Shown here one piece after another: positions 44,036 through 54,989 of a stretch of 64,000 nt of DNA. The stretch covers positions 6,567,001-6,631,000 of the forward strand of contig CM036753.1 in the NCBI GenBank assembly GCA_020796225.1, read 5' to 3'. Made by a program: the position numbers and the translations under genes. This DNA comes from Arion vulgaris (Eukaryota > Mollusca > Gastropoda > Stylommatophora > Arionidae). How positions within the stretch are numbered: position 1 is the first letter of the stretch; every line of letters starts with the position of its first letter. The notes under the pieces were generated by a model. It made no database searches. It saw nothing but the letters and a program-made list of their open reading frames with translations, and was not told where the DNA came from.

Positions 44036-44460
44036 AATGGACGATCAGAAAGTAAGGTACACTATTTCTTTTTCTCACAAACCATTTGTTCAAAATGAAT
44101 GAAATTTACACACAATATATTTGAGCATTTTCTTTAGACATACTATATTTCTATATCATTTTCATCACCAGCATGTACTGCTTTATGCCAGCGTGAATAA
44201 ATGTATGCATACCAAGCGTGTATCAGGTTTTATTCTGCTGAAGTAGCCTGTTCTTCATTGTTGTAATCAAATCCTCATCTTAAACAAAGTGAATTTTTAA
44301 GTGGACCAAAAAGATGAAAATTACATAGAGCCAGATTGCGGCTGTAGGGTAGATGTAGAGACTACAGTTCAGCCCAATATGCCAGTCTCCCTTATTTGTT
44401 TTCTAACTTGTGTGAGGACATGCATTGTCTTGTAAGGAGAACTGTATTATGACAGCTGTA
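44036..44460 (-). mobile_element. Degraded mariner-like transposon, 3' end
   Basis: Minus-strand remnants show QDNACPHT (the D of the catalytic triad with its QDNA.PH context), a decayed YSPDL...FGPLK segment, W...IH....RWHKAV-like sequence and an end GTACCTTACTTTCTGATCGT. Many stops and frameshifts; the N-terminal half is absent. Confidence 0.55.
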
Positions 44461-44587
44461 TTGGAAGCGAAGTTCCGTAAGAGTTCAATATGTTACTGAA
44501 TGAATTTACCGGATCAGGCAAGGAGAAAAAATAAGCGATATCATTGACAGGGAAATATGAAAAGGACAAAAAGTGTTGTAGACCCAT

Positions 44588-44845
44588 TACAAAAGAGTGA
44601 CGTCTCTGTGGCACGCTCTGAAGGTCGTGGGTTCGAATCCAAACCCCGTAGTTCTGTTCGTGAGTTTTCTTTCTCGGAAATACATTAGGATTATTGCAGA
44701 AGCTACGGAGTTCGTGCTTTAAGCAATACTCTGGTAAGGTGGTGTGCCATTTCTGCGGAGAGTGACCGAGTCATAGGAGCGAAGCAGATGTAATGAATTC
44801 AATACTTTGGTTGTGATAGACACATAATCAATCAATCAATGAACA
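44588..44845 (+). mobile_element. tRNA-derived SINE, family E, near full length
   Basis: GACGTCTCTGTGGCACGCTC head, B-box GGGTTCGAATCC, GTAGTTCTGTTCGTGAGTTT, AGCTACGGAGTTCGTGCTTT, GTGTGCCATTTCTGCGGAGA and an (ATCA)n tail. The A-box region is shortened relative to 41572-41870. Confidence 0.8.
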
Positions 44846-44849
44846 CATA

Positions 44850-46630
44850 CACACTCACATATACAATATACAATACAAGCAATAACACGAAGAAGCAACA
44901 ACAAAAAAAAAAAAAACCCAGAAGCAATAACAGCGAAGAAACAAAAGAATAGAATCAACAAGCACAAACTCTGCAACAGTTTTCGAGAACTTTCTTACAG
45001 TCAGAACTGAAAGAGAAAATCTGTTGAAGGGGAACGGAGAGTTGATGACTTAGTCCTGAATGCAGTCACGTCAGTTCAAGTGACTTTTAACCTTTAACTA
45101 GATTGTTCAACAGTGTGAAATCAATTACCAGACACACTCAAACAAATAACTACCACCACTACTATTATTATGACTAAAACCTCCTTATAACTACTTCTCC
45201 TGCTACAACTACTACCACGGATGATACTACAATTAAATGCGACAGCTACTGTTGATGTAGCCAAAGCTAGTGTTACTACTACTCAGGGAAACCCAGCAAG
45301 GGGAACACATAAAACTGGTAGTGAAAGGAGAATTAGAGAAATCCCCAAGAGTCTATAAGAACGGTAGAAGCAAATATGAGGAAGAACGTGATGGGAATGA
45401 CAGATTGAGAGAATAATACAACATTTTAACGAAGAAAGTATTGGTCATGAAACGATGGAAAGACAAACTAATGAGGATGGCTGGTACTAATGGCTAAGAC
45501 GATGGTAACAAAAATATACTAAAATGTCCAAAATGTAGATGAATCTTTGTGAACTGTTCATGCCAAAAACAAGGTCACACTCAATTCATTAAAACACGGA
45601 ATTAAAAAGGCGTTGAGTTTAGGGTATGACACAGAGTGGATGATAATGCAGTCATAGTGACGATGTCATCTAGTTAGTCAAGAGAAACAATGGGCGCATC
45701 ACTCAAGGCGGAAGGGGGAGTAAGGAAGAGGGAGAGAAGAGGGTTTAGTACGCGTTTCTGCTTTCTCCTGTACGTTTTAAATCAGCGAGCTGTCTGACCC
45801 TGATTTTTTCCAGTTCTGAATCCAGTGCTCGGAGTCTGATTTCAGCTGACTCTATACGTAAAATGCTCTTTATAGTTTGGTGTATTGATGTCACCTTCAA
45901 GTCTCGCTTGTATACGTACGTCCTTGCAGCAATATTCCATATGTTTGTGTGCCATACGCCAGCATTCCGTACAAGATATCTTAGAAATCTGTTCGACACA
46001 AGAAACCCAGCAAATTTAGGCGGCGACGTTTACGGAGTAGACATATTAAGCTAGAAATCTGAGCAAATTCAACCTTGTTGTTTGTCCCGGGAGAAGATCC
46101 TCGTTACTTTTGCCACATTATTCATAAGATATATTTCATTACAACTCTTCCATTCTATTTGTTCTTGTACAGAGTAACGATATGTAATGCCATCATACTT
46201 AACCATGATGAGACCGGTGTCACTTATAGAATGAATGCACTGATAGAGATGAAGCCAGTAACCGTTGGCCCACTGCTTATCCCAACCACTGTTCTTCATT
46301 TCTCGAAGAACGGTGTGCGTGTAAAGAAATCTGACTTGGGATTAGTTATATTTAAAGTTAGCAGCTTGACGTTCTTTGGTGGCTAAGGTATTGCACAACT
46401 TCCTAACAACCAAGGGTTATTCTTGTTCTGTTTCTTTCTGAATATTGTCATGACGTTGACGTGTATTTAATGACTTCTTGACGTCGTTCCACCTATCCTT
46501 TTTACTGCACCGGAAAGCTACGAATCTAGAGATTCCGAAAGACTGTGTGTGTATCTTCCGTCTTGTCTGGGTTGACTATAGTTATACAGTTTTCTCATTA
46601 TTGGTGGCACTGAGTGTTGACGTGTCATAA
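44850..46630. other. Unassigned region
   Basis: Contains two overlapping-strand ORFs of note: minus 45745-45999 (with IKSILRIESAEIRLRALDSE) and plus 46075-46386 (103 codons, HHIHKIYFITT-like hydrophobic start). Neither shows a known domain, codon signature or splice support. I leave them as unproven. Confidence 0.3.
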
Positions 46631-46639
46631 AGGTTAGAG

Positions 46640-47037
46640 CATAGATCCCCAATTTTTCGTCCCACCGCCCACTTTGCACAGCATAAACTTTGTAACCCCA
46701 TACATACATGCTATATTTTCTCTTGAACATAGAACATTGATATATATTTCTGTCATACATGGTCAATTTTCAAATGATTATATGCAAGAAATAGAAAATT
46801 GATGAAACAATGGATCGTCTAAGACGTGCATAAGATGAATTTAATAGCAGAATTCGAATTTTAAATGATTATTCAATCGCAAAATCACGAAAATAATTTA
46901 GTTAAAAATATTTAATAATTTTTTCTTTAAGGAGCCACTGATCCCTAATGGCCTGAACACCCCCAATTCTTCTGAAACTTATCGCCCCTAGAATGTTTCA
47001 GCGCCACTGGGGCAGTACCCCACTTTGGGAAACGCTG
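46640..47037 (-). mobile_element. hAT-like non-autonomous element
   Basis: The right end on minus reads CAGCGTTTCCCAAAGTGGGG. The left end reads CATAGATCCCCAATTTTTCG. Both follow the CA..G..(T)CCCAA pattern of hAT ends, though the inverted repeat is imperfect. Flanks GGTTAGAG (46632-46639) and GTTTAGAG (47038-47045) form a 7 of 8 target duplication. 398 bp, no coding capacity seen. Confidence 0.7.
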
Positions 47038-47049
47038 GTTTAGAGGCAC

Positions 47050-48605
47050 GGTGAATGTATAAAGACGAAGCGACAAAAGTCTGATGTCATTTCAGCACGA
47101 TTCCACCATACCTGACAGATAGTTCTTGACAGTGAATCCAATGTCGTCTTTTTGACATCATCCTTGCATTTTCTTTGCCAGGCAGAAGTGTAGTATTGTT
47201 CCATGAGGAACCCAGAATCATGCAGGTGCGTTTCGTGGCAGTGTCAACCAGGAGCATTTTGAGCTTCTCTTACAAAAGGCCGAAGTTTTTTGAGCACCGG
47301 TGATTGATGGGAGGTCTTCCTTCAGGCCATCTGTCATGATCCGTACTTTCCAGAAGCCAAACCAGTTAAAGGTCTGGTTTCTGTACTTGCTATCTTGTAC
47401 TTGAGTCATAGTTTACAGCTCACGTGTATGTACTCTAAGCCTCACGTACCGAATGAGATAGGTGAACTAGACTGGAGGATGGCGGTATTTCTCCAATGGA
47501 ATCAAAGGATTTGTCCCACCTTTGGAATCAACCGCTGGCGCAATATCTTCGCCAATATATAAGTTATTGACTTATCATCGGTAACTGTTGCTTCCCGTGT
47601 TGTTTCGACACTGTGAGGTGAAAACTGGAGTGCCCTCTCCAGTGAAATTGATTTTTGCTGTGCTAATATGCAGGATTACTCTTGTCAATGTAGCAGTTTC
47701 TGTCACACAACGTATCTGATAATTTCAAGGGAACATCTAAGCAAATACAGTTTGGCTTTAACAACATCCCACGATTTTCTAGAATGTCAGTTTGGCTCCA
47801 GCAACATCCCATAATTTGCTAGAATGTCACTAAGAGAAAACAAGTGTCTTACGGACTCCTGCTTCGAATTTGATCTCGGGCTTTACTCTTAAAGCCTTTC
47901 ACCTGAACTGGGAATATCCATAAGACAGCGGAGGCTTGACATAAATACCAGGAGTTGAACTTAATGAAATAGACAGTTATCATTACTTATAAGTTACCAC
48001 CGAGTCTAATTAACAGAAGAGATTGCTGAAAGAGAAAGTGATCACATCCAACTCTGGCTACCACTTGGTTTCTTTGTTACTAAATCGATAAAAGCGGTAG
48101 CTACAAGTTGACGACTATAATTTTCTGGGGTTACACAACTATTTCATGCTAACATAGAACACATGTTATCTGTCAGCTTATATAATCGTGCGGTTCTGGT
48201 CACAGCAAGCAGAGTTGTCTATATAGCAACAGCTTCTACCTTTATTTGTGATGATAATATGAACTATTTACTAGAAATATTACTCATTTCAATCGAATGT
48301 CGCTGGTGTATATATAGTCAGTAGTATGTGTGTTTGCTTCCCAACAGAAACAGATTATATTCACTTTCTGGTTTTTTTTGGTACATGAAAATCAATTCAA
48401 CTGATAAAATAAATGACAGACTCGCTGAGATAGTGAAAAGAAACATTCGTGCGGAAGGGAATTTACAAGTCGACAAAATGATAAGGTCGAGTACTGTAAG
48501 AACTTTAACTCTTCATATCCCTAAGGCAGTTTGCGATATGAAAATGTGTTCACCTTCATCATACACAAATATATCGTTATAAAGTCACGCATTTAAGAAG
48601 ATAGT
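47050..48605. other. Unassigned region
   Basis: A 41-bp two-copy tandem repeat lies at 47750-47829 (TTTGGCT..AACAACATCCCA). An open frame at 48328-48582 (84 codons) is unrecognised. No other features. Confidence 0.35.
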
Positions 48606-48610
48606 CCAAC

Positions 48611-48705
48611 CAGTGGCGGCTCGTCATTAAGAGCCAGTGGAGCTGGGCCCTACCCACAATAATCATGTGTAAAGTGTATTTATTATTTTTCAAATAATTT
48701 CTTTA
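48611..48705 (+). mobile_element. hAT-type MITE, family M1, 3'-truncated
   Basis: CAGTGGCGGCTCGTCATTAA, then GAGCCAGTGGAGCTGGGCCC and GTGTATTTATTATTTTTCAA. Similarity to the other copies stops here and the right inverted repeat is missing. Confidence 0.75.
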
Positions 48706-49179
48706 TCTATGCAACATGATGTTAGATCACGATGCAGTTGTCAATGAAAAGTAGTAAATGGGCGCCTATGCTCTAGGATCAGTTACGAGTTGAATACCAT
48801 TAGAGCTGAACTTATAAACCGTAACTGTTGCCCCCGGTGTTGGTTTGGTCAACAACGTCGACCACGAAGTGACCTCTCCGTGAAGCATGAAACATATTTT
48901 TGTATGCAGTAGCTAGCAGTCGCACAAGCGTCAACTGCTCCTCTCGACTTCCTGATATAATCCAAATGAGTGCAAGTACAACGTCTGGTTTCTCATTGGT
49001 TGCAGGAGCTGTTGGTAGGGCATCACATGATGTTTGCTCGCCTTAGGTGCTCAACTCCGGATTTTATATTTGGGTTTACTCCCGTAGCCTTTGTCTCTTC
49101 CAAGGCAGTTGGGCTATTTGTCCATAGCTGGGAGTCTGTTTCTTGGATACCAGGATGATTGCACTCAGATGCCACCTAA

Positions 49180-49490
49180 TCATAGCGTATACAGGTAGAT
49201 GATATTACATACACCTAGCGTAAACAGCTGACGGATACACTTAATCATAGGATATACATTTGGCGAATGTAAGCAGCTGTATGATATCACATTACCCTAG
49301 TGTTAACAGCTGTAGAATACAATCCTAACGCAAACAGCTGAAGAATATCACATAATCCTAGTGTTAGCAGCTGTAGGATACAAATTCTGGCGTAAACAAC
49401 TGGAGGACATCACCATGTCCTAGTTTTAACAGCTATATGAAACTAATCCTAACGTAACCAGCTGAAGAATATCACATAATCCTTAACAGA
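49180..49490. repeat. Degenerate tandem repeat around CAGCTG, period about 37 bp
   Basis: AACAGCTG(T/A)AGAAT-type and ATCACATAATCCTAGTGTTA-type motifs alternate about eight times with many changes. Unit boundaries are uncertain. The flanks (48710-49180 and 49500-49870) show nothing recognisable. Confidence 0.65.
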
Positions 49491-49877
49491 TAGCGAATGT
49501 CTCACTCGATCCTGGCATCAACATGTTTACGGTGATTGTCTATATATCAAATTATTTTCAGCGTAAAATTTAAATCTACAGCGATTAATATTAGCAGTGC
49601 ATGGGGCGAAGCAAAGACAGCAACATTTGTCAGGAAACGACGGGACGATGCTAATATCATCATCACTTAATACAAACCGATTTTTTTTTAAAAACAGGCA
49701 ATGAATCAAATGCTAGAGGGCAAATTACTTGCTCAAACATGGTATCTTGTCTATCTTCATTAGATCTCACGTCTTCCATCGAATAGAGCAGATTTGATTT
49801 AATAAAACATTGAGGTTCTACGTAAAGAAATGAGTACAAGTCGAGTTGACAAGAAACTATAATAACTAATGTCTTTT

Positions 49878-49898
49878 ATATATATATATATATATATC
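49878..49898. repeat. TA microsatellite
   Basis: Short (TA)n run. Confidence 0.9.
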
Positions 49899-50089
49899 TC
49901 GGAAATGTATATGTGGTGCTAGAACAGAATATATATTTACATACAAATCATAAGCAACACACAAGTATATTAGATATCCGGAAATCAAGAAAAGTATAAT
50001 GTTCTGTATTTTTTAAAGAATTTCAACAATCTTATCTCAGGTATTGACTTAACGTACAGTTTCAAGAAGGGCAGTTTCATAAACACACA

Positions 50090-50330
50090 TAATTTCAACA
50101 TAAAAAATATACATAACGTCAACATAGGAAACACACACACATACACACACAGATTCTACAGAAGACGCACACACACACACAACTTTAACAGAAGACACAC
50201 ACACACACAACTTCAACATAAGAAACACACACCTCACCCTAAGAAACACACACAGCCTCAACATAAAAAAACACGCACACACACACATTAACCCTCAACA
50301 TAAGAAACACCCGCACACAGTCTGCAAAAA
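50090..50330. repeat. CA-rich degenerate repeat
   Basis: (CA)n blocks alternate with ACTTCAACATAAGAAAC-like blocks about 40 bp apart. From 50330 to 50940 I see no feature. Confidence 0.8.
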
Positions 50331-50961
50331 AACCACACATAATATTACTATACGATACACAGCTTTAGTAATGCAAATATTAATAATCACATGTACTTAT
50401 TCCCCTTAATGTCATCACGGAACTTCATGAATTTTCACCATGTGTAAACTAAACTTTCATAGTTAACTTTATCACTACTTGTCTGCGCCAATTCTCATTA
50501 TCTGTTGAATAAAAGCAGTATTAAAACAAAAAGAATGAAATTCACAAAGTACTACTGATCCTAAACAGGATTTGGTATAGTCTCTTGTCATACACATATT
50601 GTACAGGATAAGGCTAACTTCCACGAACTACTTCCAACAAGCCATCCTGTTAGGATTTGGCAAATACTCGTTTATCAAAGATAAGAGAACTTTGACCTCT
50701 TTAGATGTTCAAACAATGAAAGGGCTAATATGTTGCTTTATATACTATACTACTACTGCTAAATCATTTTGTTCCGAGTAGAGGAACATAGGCCTGTAAC
50801 TATCGTTCTTGGTCGGACTATATTCTGGACATCTTCTGCTCTATTCATGAGTTCTTTGACCAGAGAAGAAAGTGTTGTCACATGTACTTAAATTGGGCTT
50901 ATTTATGCTTACTTTTACATGGGCGATTTATAGCATATAATATTTGATCGATTCCACGGTC

Positions 50962-51055
50962 CAGCGCTACTTCTGTACCACCTGTACATTGACAATAGTG
51001 TGGATGTCCGGCGCTACTTCTGTACCACCTGTACATTGACAATAGTGTGGATGTC
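50962..51055. repeat. 48-bp tandem duplication
   Basis: GGCGCTACTTCTGTACCACC, TGTACATTGACAATAGTGTG, GATGTC present twice, almost identical. Confidence 0.9.
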
Positions 51056-51169
51056 AGTAGGTTTGTAGAAGTTAGTTGTAACTAAACATGAGCGGCAGTT
51101 TGGGGTCAGTAATGGCGAGGATGTTCACTGAAGACGTGGGGATAAAGGATATAAGTGAGATCTTCTTTC

Positions 51170-51716
51170 TTCTTCTTCTCTTAACTTCCATTGAAGCATA
51201 ATGCATCAACACATTTCGTCGAACCAGATCTGTCTTGAACAAACCACCTCAGTTCATTCCAGGTCTCACCCATCCCTTCTCTGTCTTCAGTTCGTCTCCA
51301 TGTCTGTATAGGTCTTTCCCTACCCCTCTACCTCTCGGATTCCATTTCAGAGTCACATGTGAGTGTCTGGTCTTCTGCATTGTTAATGTATGTTCCAACC
51401 ACTATCATCTCCTCCTTTTTATTTCCTCGTTGATATTGTTGATGCTTATGCGCCGGGTGATCTCTGTATTAAGTATTCTTTCATCCCAACGAGTTCTGAG
51501 AATTCTTCTGAGACATCTTTCTTCACAGCCTCTTATGCGCCGGGTGATCTCTGTATTAAGTATTCTTTCATCCCAACGAGTTCTGAGAATTCTTCTGAGA
51601 CATCTTTCTTCACAGCCTCTTATGCGCCGGGTGATCTCTGTATTAAGTATTCTTTCATCCCAACGAGTTCTGAGAATTCTTCTGAGACATCTTTCTTCAC
51701 AGCCTCCTATGCGATA
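51170..51716 (-). mobile_element. LINE C-terminal fragment containing an 87-bp triplication
   Basis: On minus the frame reads GCEERCLRRILRTRWDERIL, NTEITRRI, three times in a row. It then has HTLTMQKTRHSHVTLKWNPR, GRGVGKDLYRHGDE and a terminal KTDLVRRNVLMHYASMEV-like block. The order is that of normal LINE C-termini except for the tripled CLRRIL motif. Confidence 0.75.
51447..51713. repeat. 87-bp tandem repeat, 3 near-perfect copies
   Basis: Unit starts TTATGCGCCGGGTGATCTCT. 87 bp equals 29 codons, so the LINE frame is kept through all copies. Copies are essentially identical, so the event is recent. Confidence 0.95.
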
Positions 51717-51744
51717 TAAGTATAATTATTAATAATTCCACTCG

Positions 51745-52400
51745 TACCATTATACGTTACACAGGGCCTGAAAGCAATTTCTCCATACTGTTATATCCTG
51801 GGCGACTCACTCAATCTCCTCCATGGAACTAAGACCGATATTTCTTGTCTCTCTCAGCAAAGTTCGTTTCAGGGTCTCCTTAGGTTGTCCTCTCTTTCTT
51901 GAACCCCTGCATTCCACTTCAATGCATGCTTTGATATTCGTTGATCATTTCTCCTCAAGGTGTGTCCAAAATATCGATATCTTCTCCTTCTTATAACAGT
52001 TGTCACTAGTGGTTGACCAGACATTTCTCTGATTTCATACTTTTTCTAAGTTCGTTCATTTTATGTTCATTATTTTTCGTAGACATCTATTTTCAACTGT
52101 ATTCAACTTGCTTTCTATATCTTTAGTCATTTTCCAACTCTCGCTGGCATATGTTAGGATTGATACAACATTTGAATTGAAAATTCGTAATTTAGTTTTA
52201 ATACTATATAACTTGCAGTTCCATATTTTATTTAGACTTTTAAAAGCTGATGTTGCGTTGCCAATTCGTATCATAATTTCTTTTTAACATTTCCTGTGCA
52301 ATCAAAATTGCTACCTAAATAGGTGAACTGCTCTGTTATTTTTATCATTTTAGATTCCATGATGATAACTGCAATACTTGCCAAAGGTGTCGTCATTGTA
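51745..52400 (-). mobile_element. LINE family B fragment with uninterrupted target site
   Basis: Minus strand: ESKMIKITEQFTYLGSNFDC (across the site that is filled at 19.7 kb), ATSAFKSLNKIWNCKLYS, NVVSILTYASESWKMTKDIE and SKLNTVENRCLRKIMNIK. Frame-shifted C-terminal blocks, including RGRPKETLKRTLLRE-like sequence, continue to about 51745. Confidence 0.8.
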
Positions 52401-52494
52401 ACATATAAATGTGACAGATGGGTGAAAATAACTGACAAATTTTATAAACCATCGACGGTCATCATCAGATATAGTAATCATATAAACGTGTCTG

Positions 52495-52900
52495 GTTATA
52501 TATATATATAAATATATATAAATATATAAAGCACATAATCTTAATTACAAAGTGAAATGCGATCATGTTTTTTTCAAAGCCTGATATTGGATAAAAAGCA
52601 TGGTTACCGCTAAATTTCAAATTCAAATTACAATGAGTGATGACCATTAGCAGTAAATTGAGATCGATCCCTCAACAAAAAAAAATTGTTTGTGGTAAAC
52701 CGTTAACTTTTAATTACAATATAGTCACGTCTGGACCAGGCAAGGTAAATTCAACCTAAATACTAAAAGCTATGTTATAATTATAGTTATATGTTAACTA
52801 TGTATGGTTAAGTAACTAACGCAAATATAGTCAATAGTTTAATTGTCCTGTGCGTGTCTATGTATTAAAGTATCATCAGTTATGTGTTAACTCTCGTTAC
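52495..52900. other. AT-rich region with TA/TAAA microsatellite
   Basis: TA-rich run at about 52496-52530. The remainder has no recognised feature. Confidence 0.4.
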
Positions 52901-52904
52901 TGTC

Positions 52905-53092
52905 TGTAATATAGCTTTTGAGCGATGTAGGACAGAGGTGGAAAGGGGGTGTGCGTTTGGGATTTAATAGTCGCATGGCTAGTTTCAGTTGATGGGGTTT
53001 AATCGCCGTCAAACTGTTCAGGTTAAGATTTTTCTTTATGCCCCGACAGAAAAACTCCTTGACCTTACCGTGAATTAAACTATGTAGTGTTA
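52905..53092 (-). mobile_element. tRNA-derived SINE, family G, headless copy
   Basis: Shares GGTTAAGATTTTTCTTTATG, AATCGCCGTCAAACTGTTCA and CGCATGGCTAGT with 32105-32325, but ends before the tRNA-like head. Confidence 0.6.
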
Positions 53093-53122
53093 AATAAATT
53101 GTCAATACAGCAAACAGTTTAA

Positions 53123-53257
53123 CCCCTTAACTACGCAATTTGTTTAACCTTTGGACACATTTATTTTGCAGTGCATCCTGAAATAGCCAGTGTACTGGCT
53201 TCACGTCATCTTAAAAAATCCCGCTAGCCAGGATATCGTCTCAGAAAGCCGAACGGG
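53123..53257 (+). mobile_element. piggyBac-like MITE
   Basis: CCCCTTAACTACGC at the left and AGCCGAACGGG at the right, bounded by TTAA on both sides (53119-53122, 53258-53261). TTAA target duplication with CCC..GGG ends is the piggyBac signature. A homologous element lies inverted at 61368-61495. Confidence 0.75.
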
Positions 53258-53464
53258 TTAACAGACATATGTCTGCCTATATCTCTATGTATGTCTATAT
53301 TATATTAAAATAAAAGAGACTCTAGTTTGAAAGTAACTTGTAGAAACACCTTTAGCTGACTGACACATATCGACATGTAAAGTAGGAACTGTTTAAACAC
53401 CTGTATTTTGTCAATACGAAAGTGTTTCAAGTCTTAGATCACACAAACTTTATATTCAAGCACT

Positions 53465-54018
53465 TCCGTGAATCAACCATCACATTTCATACAAGTAATC
53501 TACCCGTGTGTTTCCGGGGCTCTGTGAATCAGCCATCACATTTCATACAAGTAATCTGTCCGTGTGTTTCCGGGGCTCTGTGAATCAGCCATCACATTTC
53601 ATACAAGTAATCTACCCGTGTGTTTCCGGGGCTCTGTGAATCAACCATCACATTTCATACAAGTAATCTACCCGTGTGTTGCCGGGGCTCTGTGAATCAG
53701 CCATCACATTTCATACAAGTAATCTGCCCGTGTGTTGCCGGGGCTATGTGAATCAGCCATCACATTTCATACAAGTAATCTGTCCGTGTGTTGCCGGGGC
53801 TCCGTGAATCAGCCATCACATTTCATACAAGTAATCTGTCCGTGTGTTGCCGGGGCTCCGTGAATCAGCCATCACATTTCATACAAGTAATCTACCCGTG
53901 TGTTGCCGGGGCTCCGTGAATCAGCCATCACATTTCATACAAGTAATCTACCCGTGTGTTGCCGGGGCTCCGTGAATCAGCCATCACATTTCATACAAGT
54001 AATCTGTCCGTGTGTTGC
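53465..54018. repeat. 56-bp satellite, about 10 copies
   Basis: Unit TCTGTGAATCAGCCATCACA, TTTCATACAAGTAATCTACC, CGTGTGTTTCCGGGGC. The right edge merges into SINE family D, whose first bases (GTGTGTTGCC) match the unit end. Confidence 0.95.
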
Positions 54019-54024
54019 CAGGGC

Positions 54025-54226
54025 TCTCAAGGGGAGCAAAGAATAGTAACACTGTCACCTACAAGGCCCATATGGTAAGAGGCGATTAAGGTAGGGACCT
54101 AGGGAAGCTACTCTAGTAAATAAAAACGTCGCAGAAATCGGATGTGCTGGTCTACTACTTGTAGGCGCATAACTGACACAACGTACAATCGCTCTAATGA
54201 TTAAATCACATACAAATCACAAAGCT
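54025..54226 (+). mobile_element. SINE family D
   Basis: CTCAAGGGGAGCAAAGAATA, CCATATGGTAAGAGGCGATT, GGGAAGCTACTCTAGTAAAT, TCGGATGTGCTGGTCTACTA, ending at TCACATACAAATCACAAAG. Its 3' block (AGAGTGGTT) is replaced by the 42-bp array. Confidence 0.7.
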
Positions 54227-54975
54227 ATTTCAGCAGTTGAAGTGCGGCAGTTTCAGGTAAGCACAGCTATTTCAGCAGTTGAAGCGCGACAGTTTCAGGT
54301 AAGCACAGCTATTTCAGCAGTTGAAGCGCGACAGTTTCAGGTAAGCACAGCTATTTCAGCAGTTGAAGCGCGACAGTTTCAGGTAAGCACAGCTATTTCA
54401 GCAGTTGAAGTGCGACAGTTTCAGGTAAGCACAGCTATTTCAGCAGTTGAAGCGCGACAGTTTCAGGTAAGCACAGCTATTTCAGCAGTTGAAGTGCGAC
54501 AGTTTCAGGTAAGCACAGCTATTTCAGCAGTTGAAGTGCGGCAGTTTCAGGTAAGCACAGCTATTTCAGCAGTTGAAGCGCGACAGTTTCAGGTAAGCAC
54601 AGCTATTTCAGCAGTTGAAGCGCGACAGTTTCAGGTAAGCACAGCTATTTCAACAGCTGAAGTGCGGCAGTTTCAGGTAAGCAGCATATTTCAACAGCTG
54701 AAGTGCGGCAGTTTCAGGTAAGCACAGCTATTTCAACAGCTGAAGTGCGGCAGTTTCAGGTAAGCACAGCTATTTCAACAGCTGAAGTGCGGCAGTTTCA
54801 GGTAAGCACAGCTATTTCAACAGCTGAAGTGCGGCCGTTTCAGGTAAGCACAGCTATTTCAACAGCTGAAGTGCGGCAGTTTCAGGTAAGCACAGCTGTT
54901 TCAACAGCTGAAGTGCGGCAGTTTCAGGTAAGCACAGCTATTTCAACAGCTGAAGTGCGGCAGTTTCAGGTAAGC
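54222..54975. repeat. 42-bp satellite with splice-site-like motifs, about 18 copies
   Basis: Unit AGCTATTTCAGCAGTTGAAG, CGCGACAGTTTCAGGTAAGC, AC. Each copy has TATTTCAG (acceptor-like) and CAG|GTAAGC (donor consensus) 21-24 bp apart on the plus strand. The 42-bp period keeps an ISAVEARQFQVSTA frame open. CAGTTG changes to CAGCTG in copies after about 54640. Confidence 0.95.
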
Positions 54976-54989
54976 ACGATTAATTGCAT

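Noticed and set aside
46075..46386. 103-codon plus-strand ORF as a real gene
   Set aside because: No recognisable domain, no strong start context and an overlapping minus-strand ORF. Length is within chance for AT-rich DNA of this size.
48328..48582. 84-codon ORF with SSTVRTLTLHIPKAVCDM
   Set aside because: Protein-like composition, but no homologue recognised, no splice sites, and an isolated position. Not enough to annotate.
50049..50288. Cysteine- and valine-rich minus ORF
   Set aside because: Generated by CA-repeat DNA read in reverse; no gene signal.
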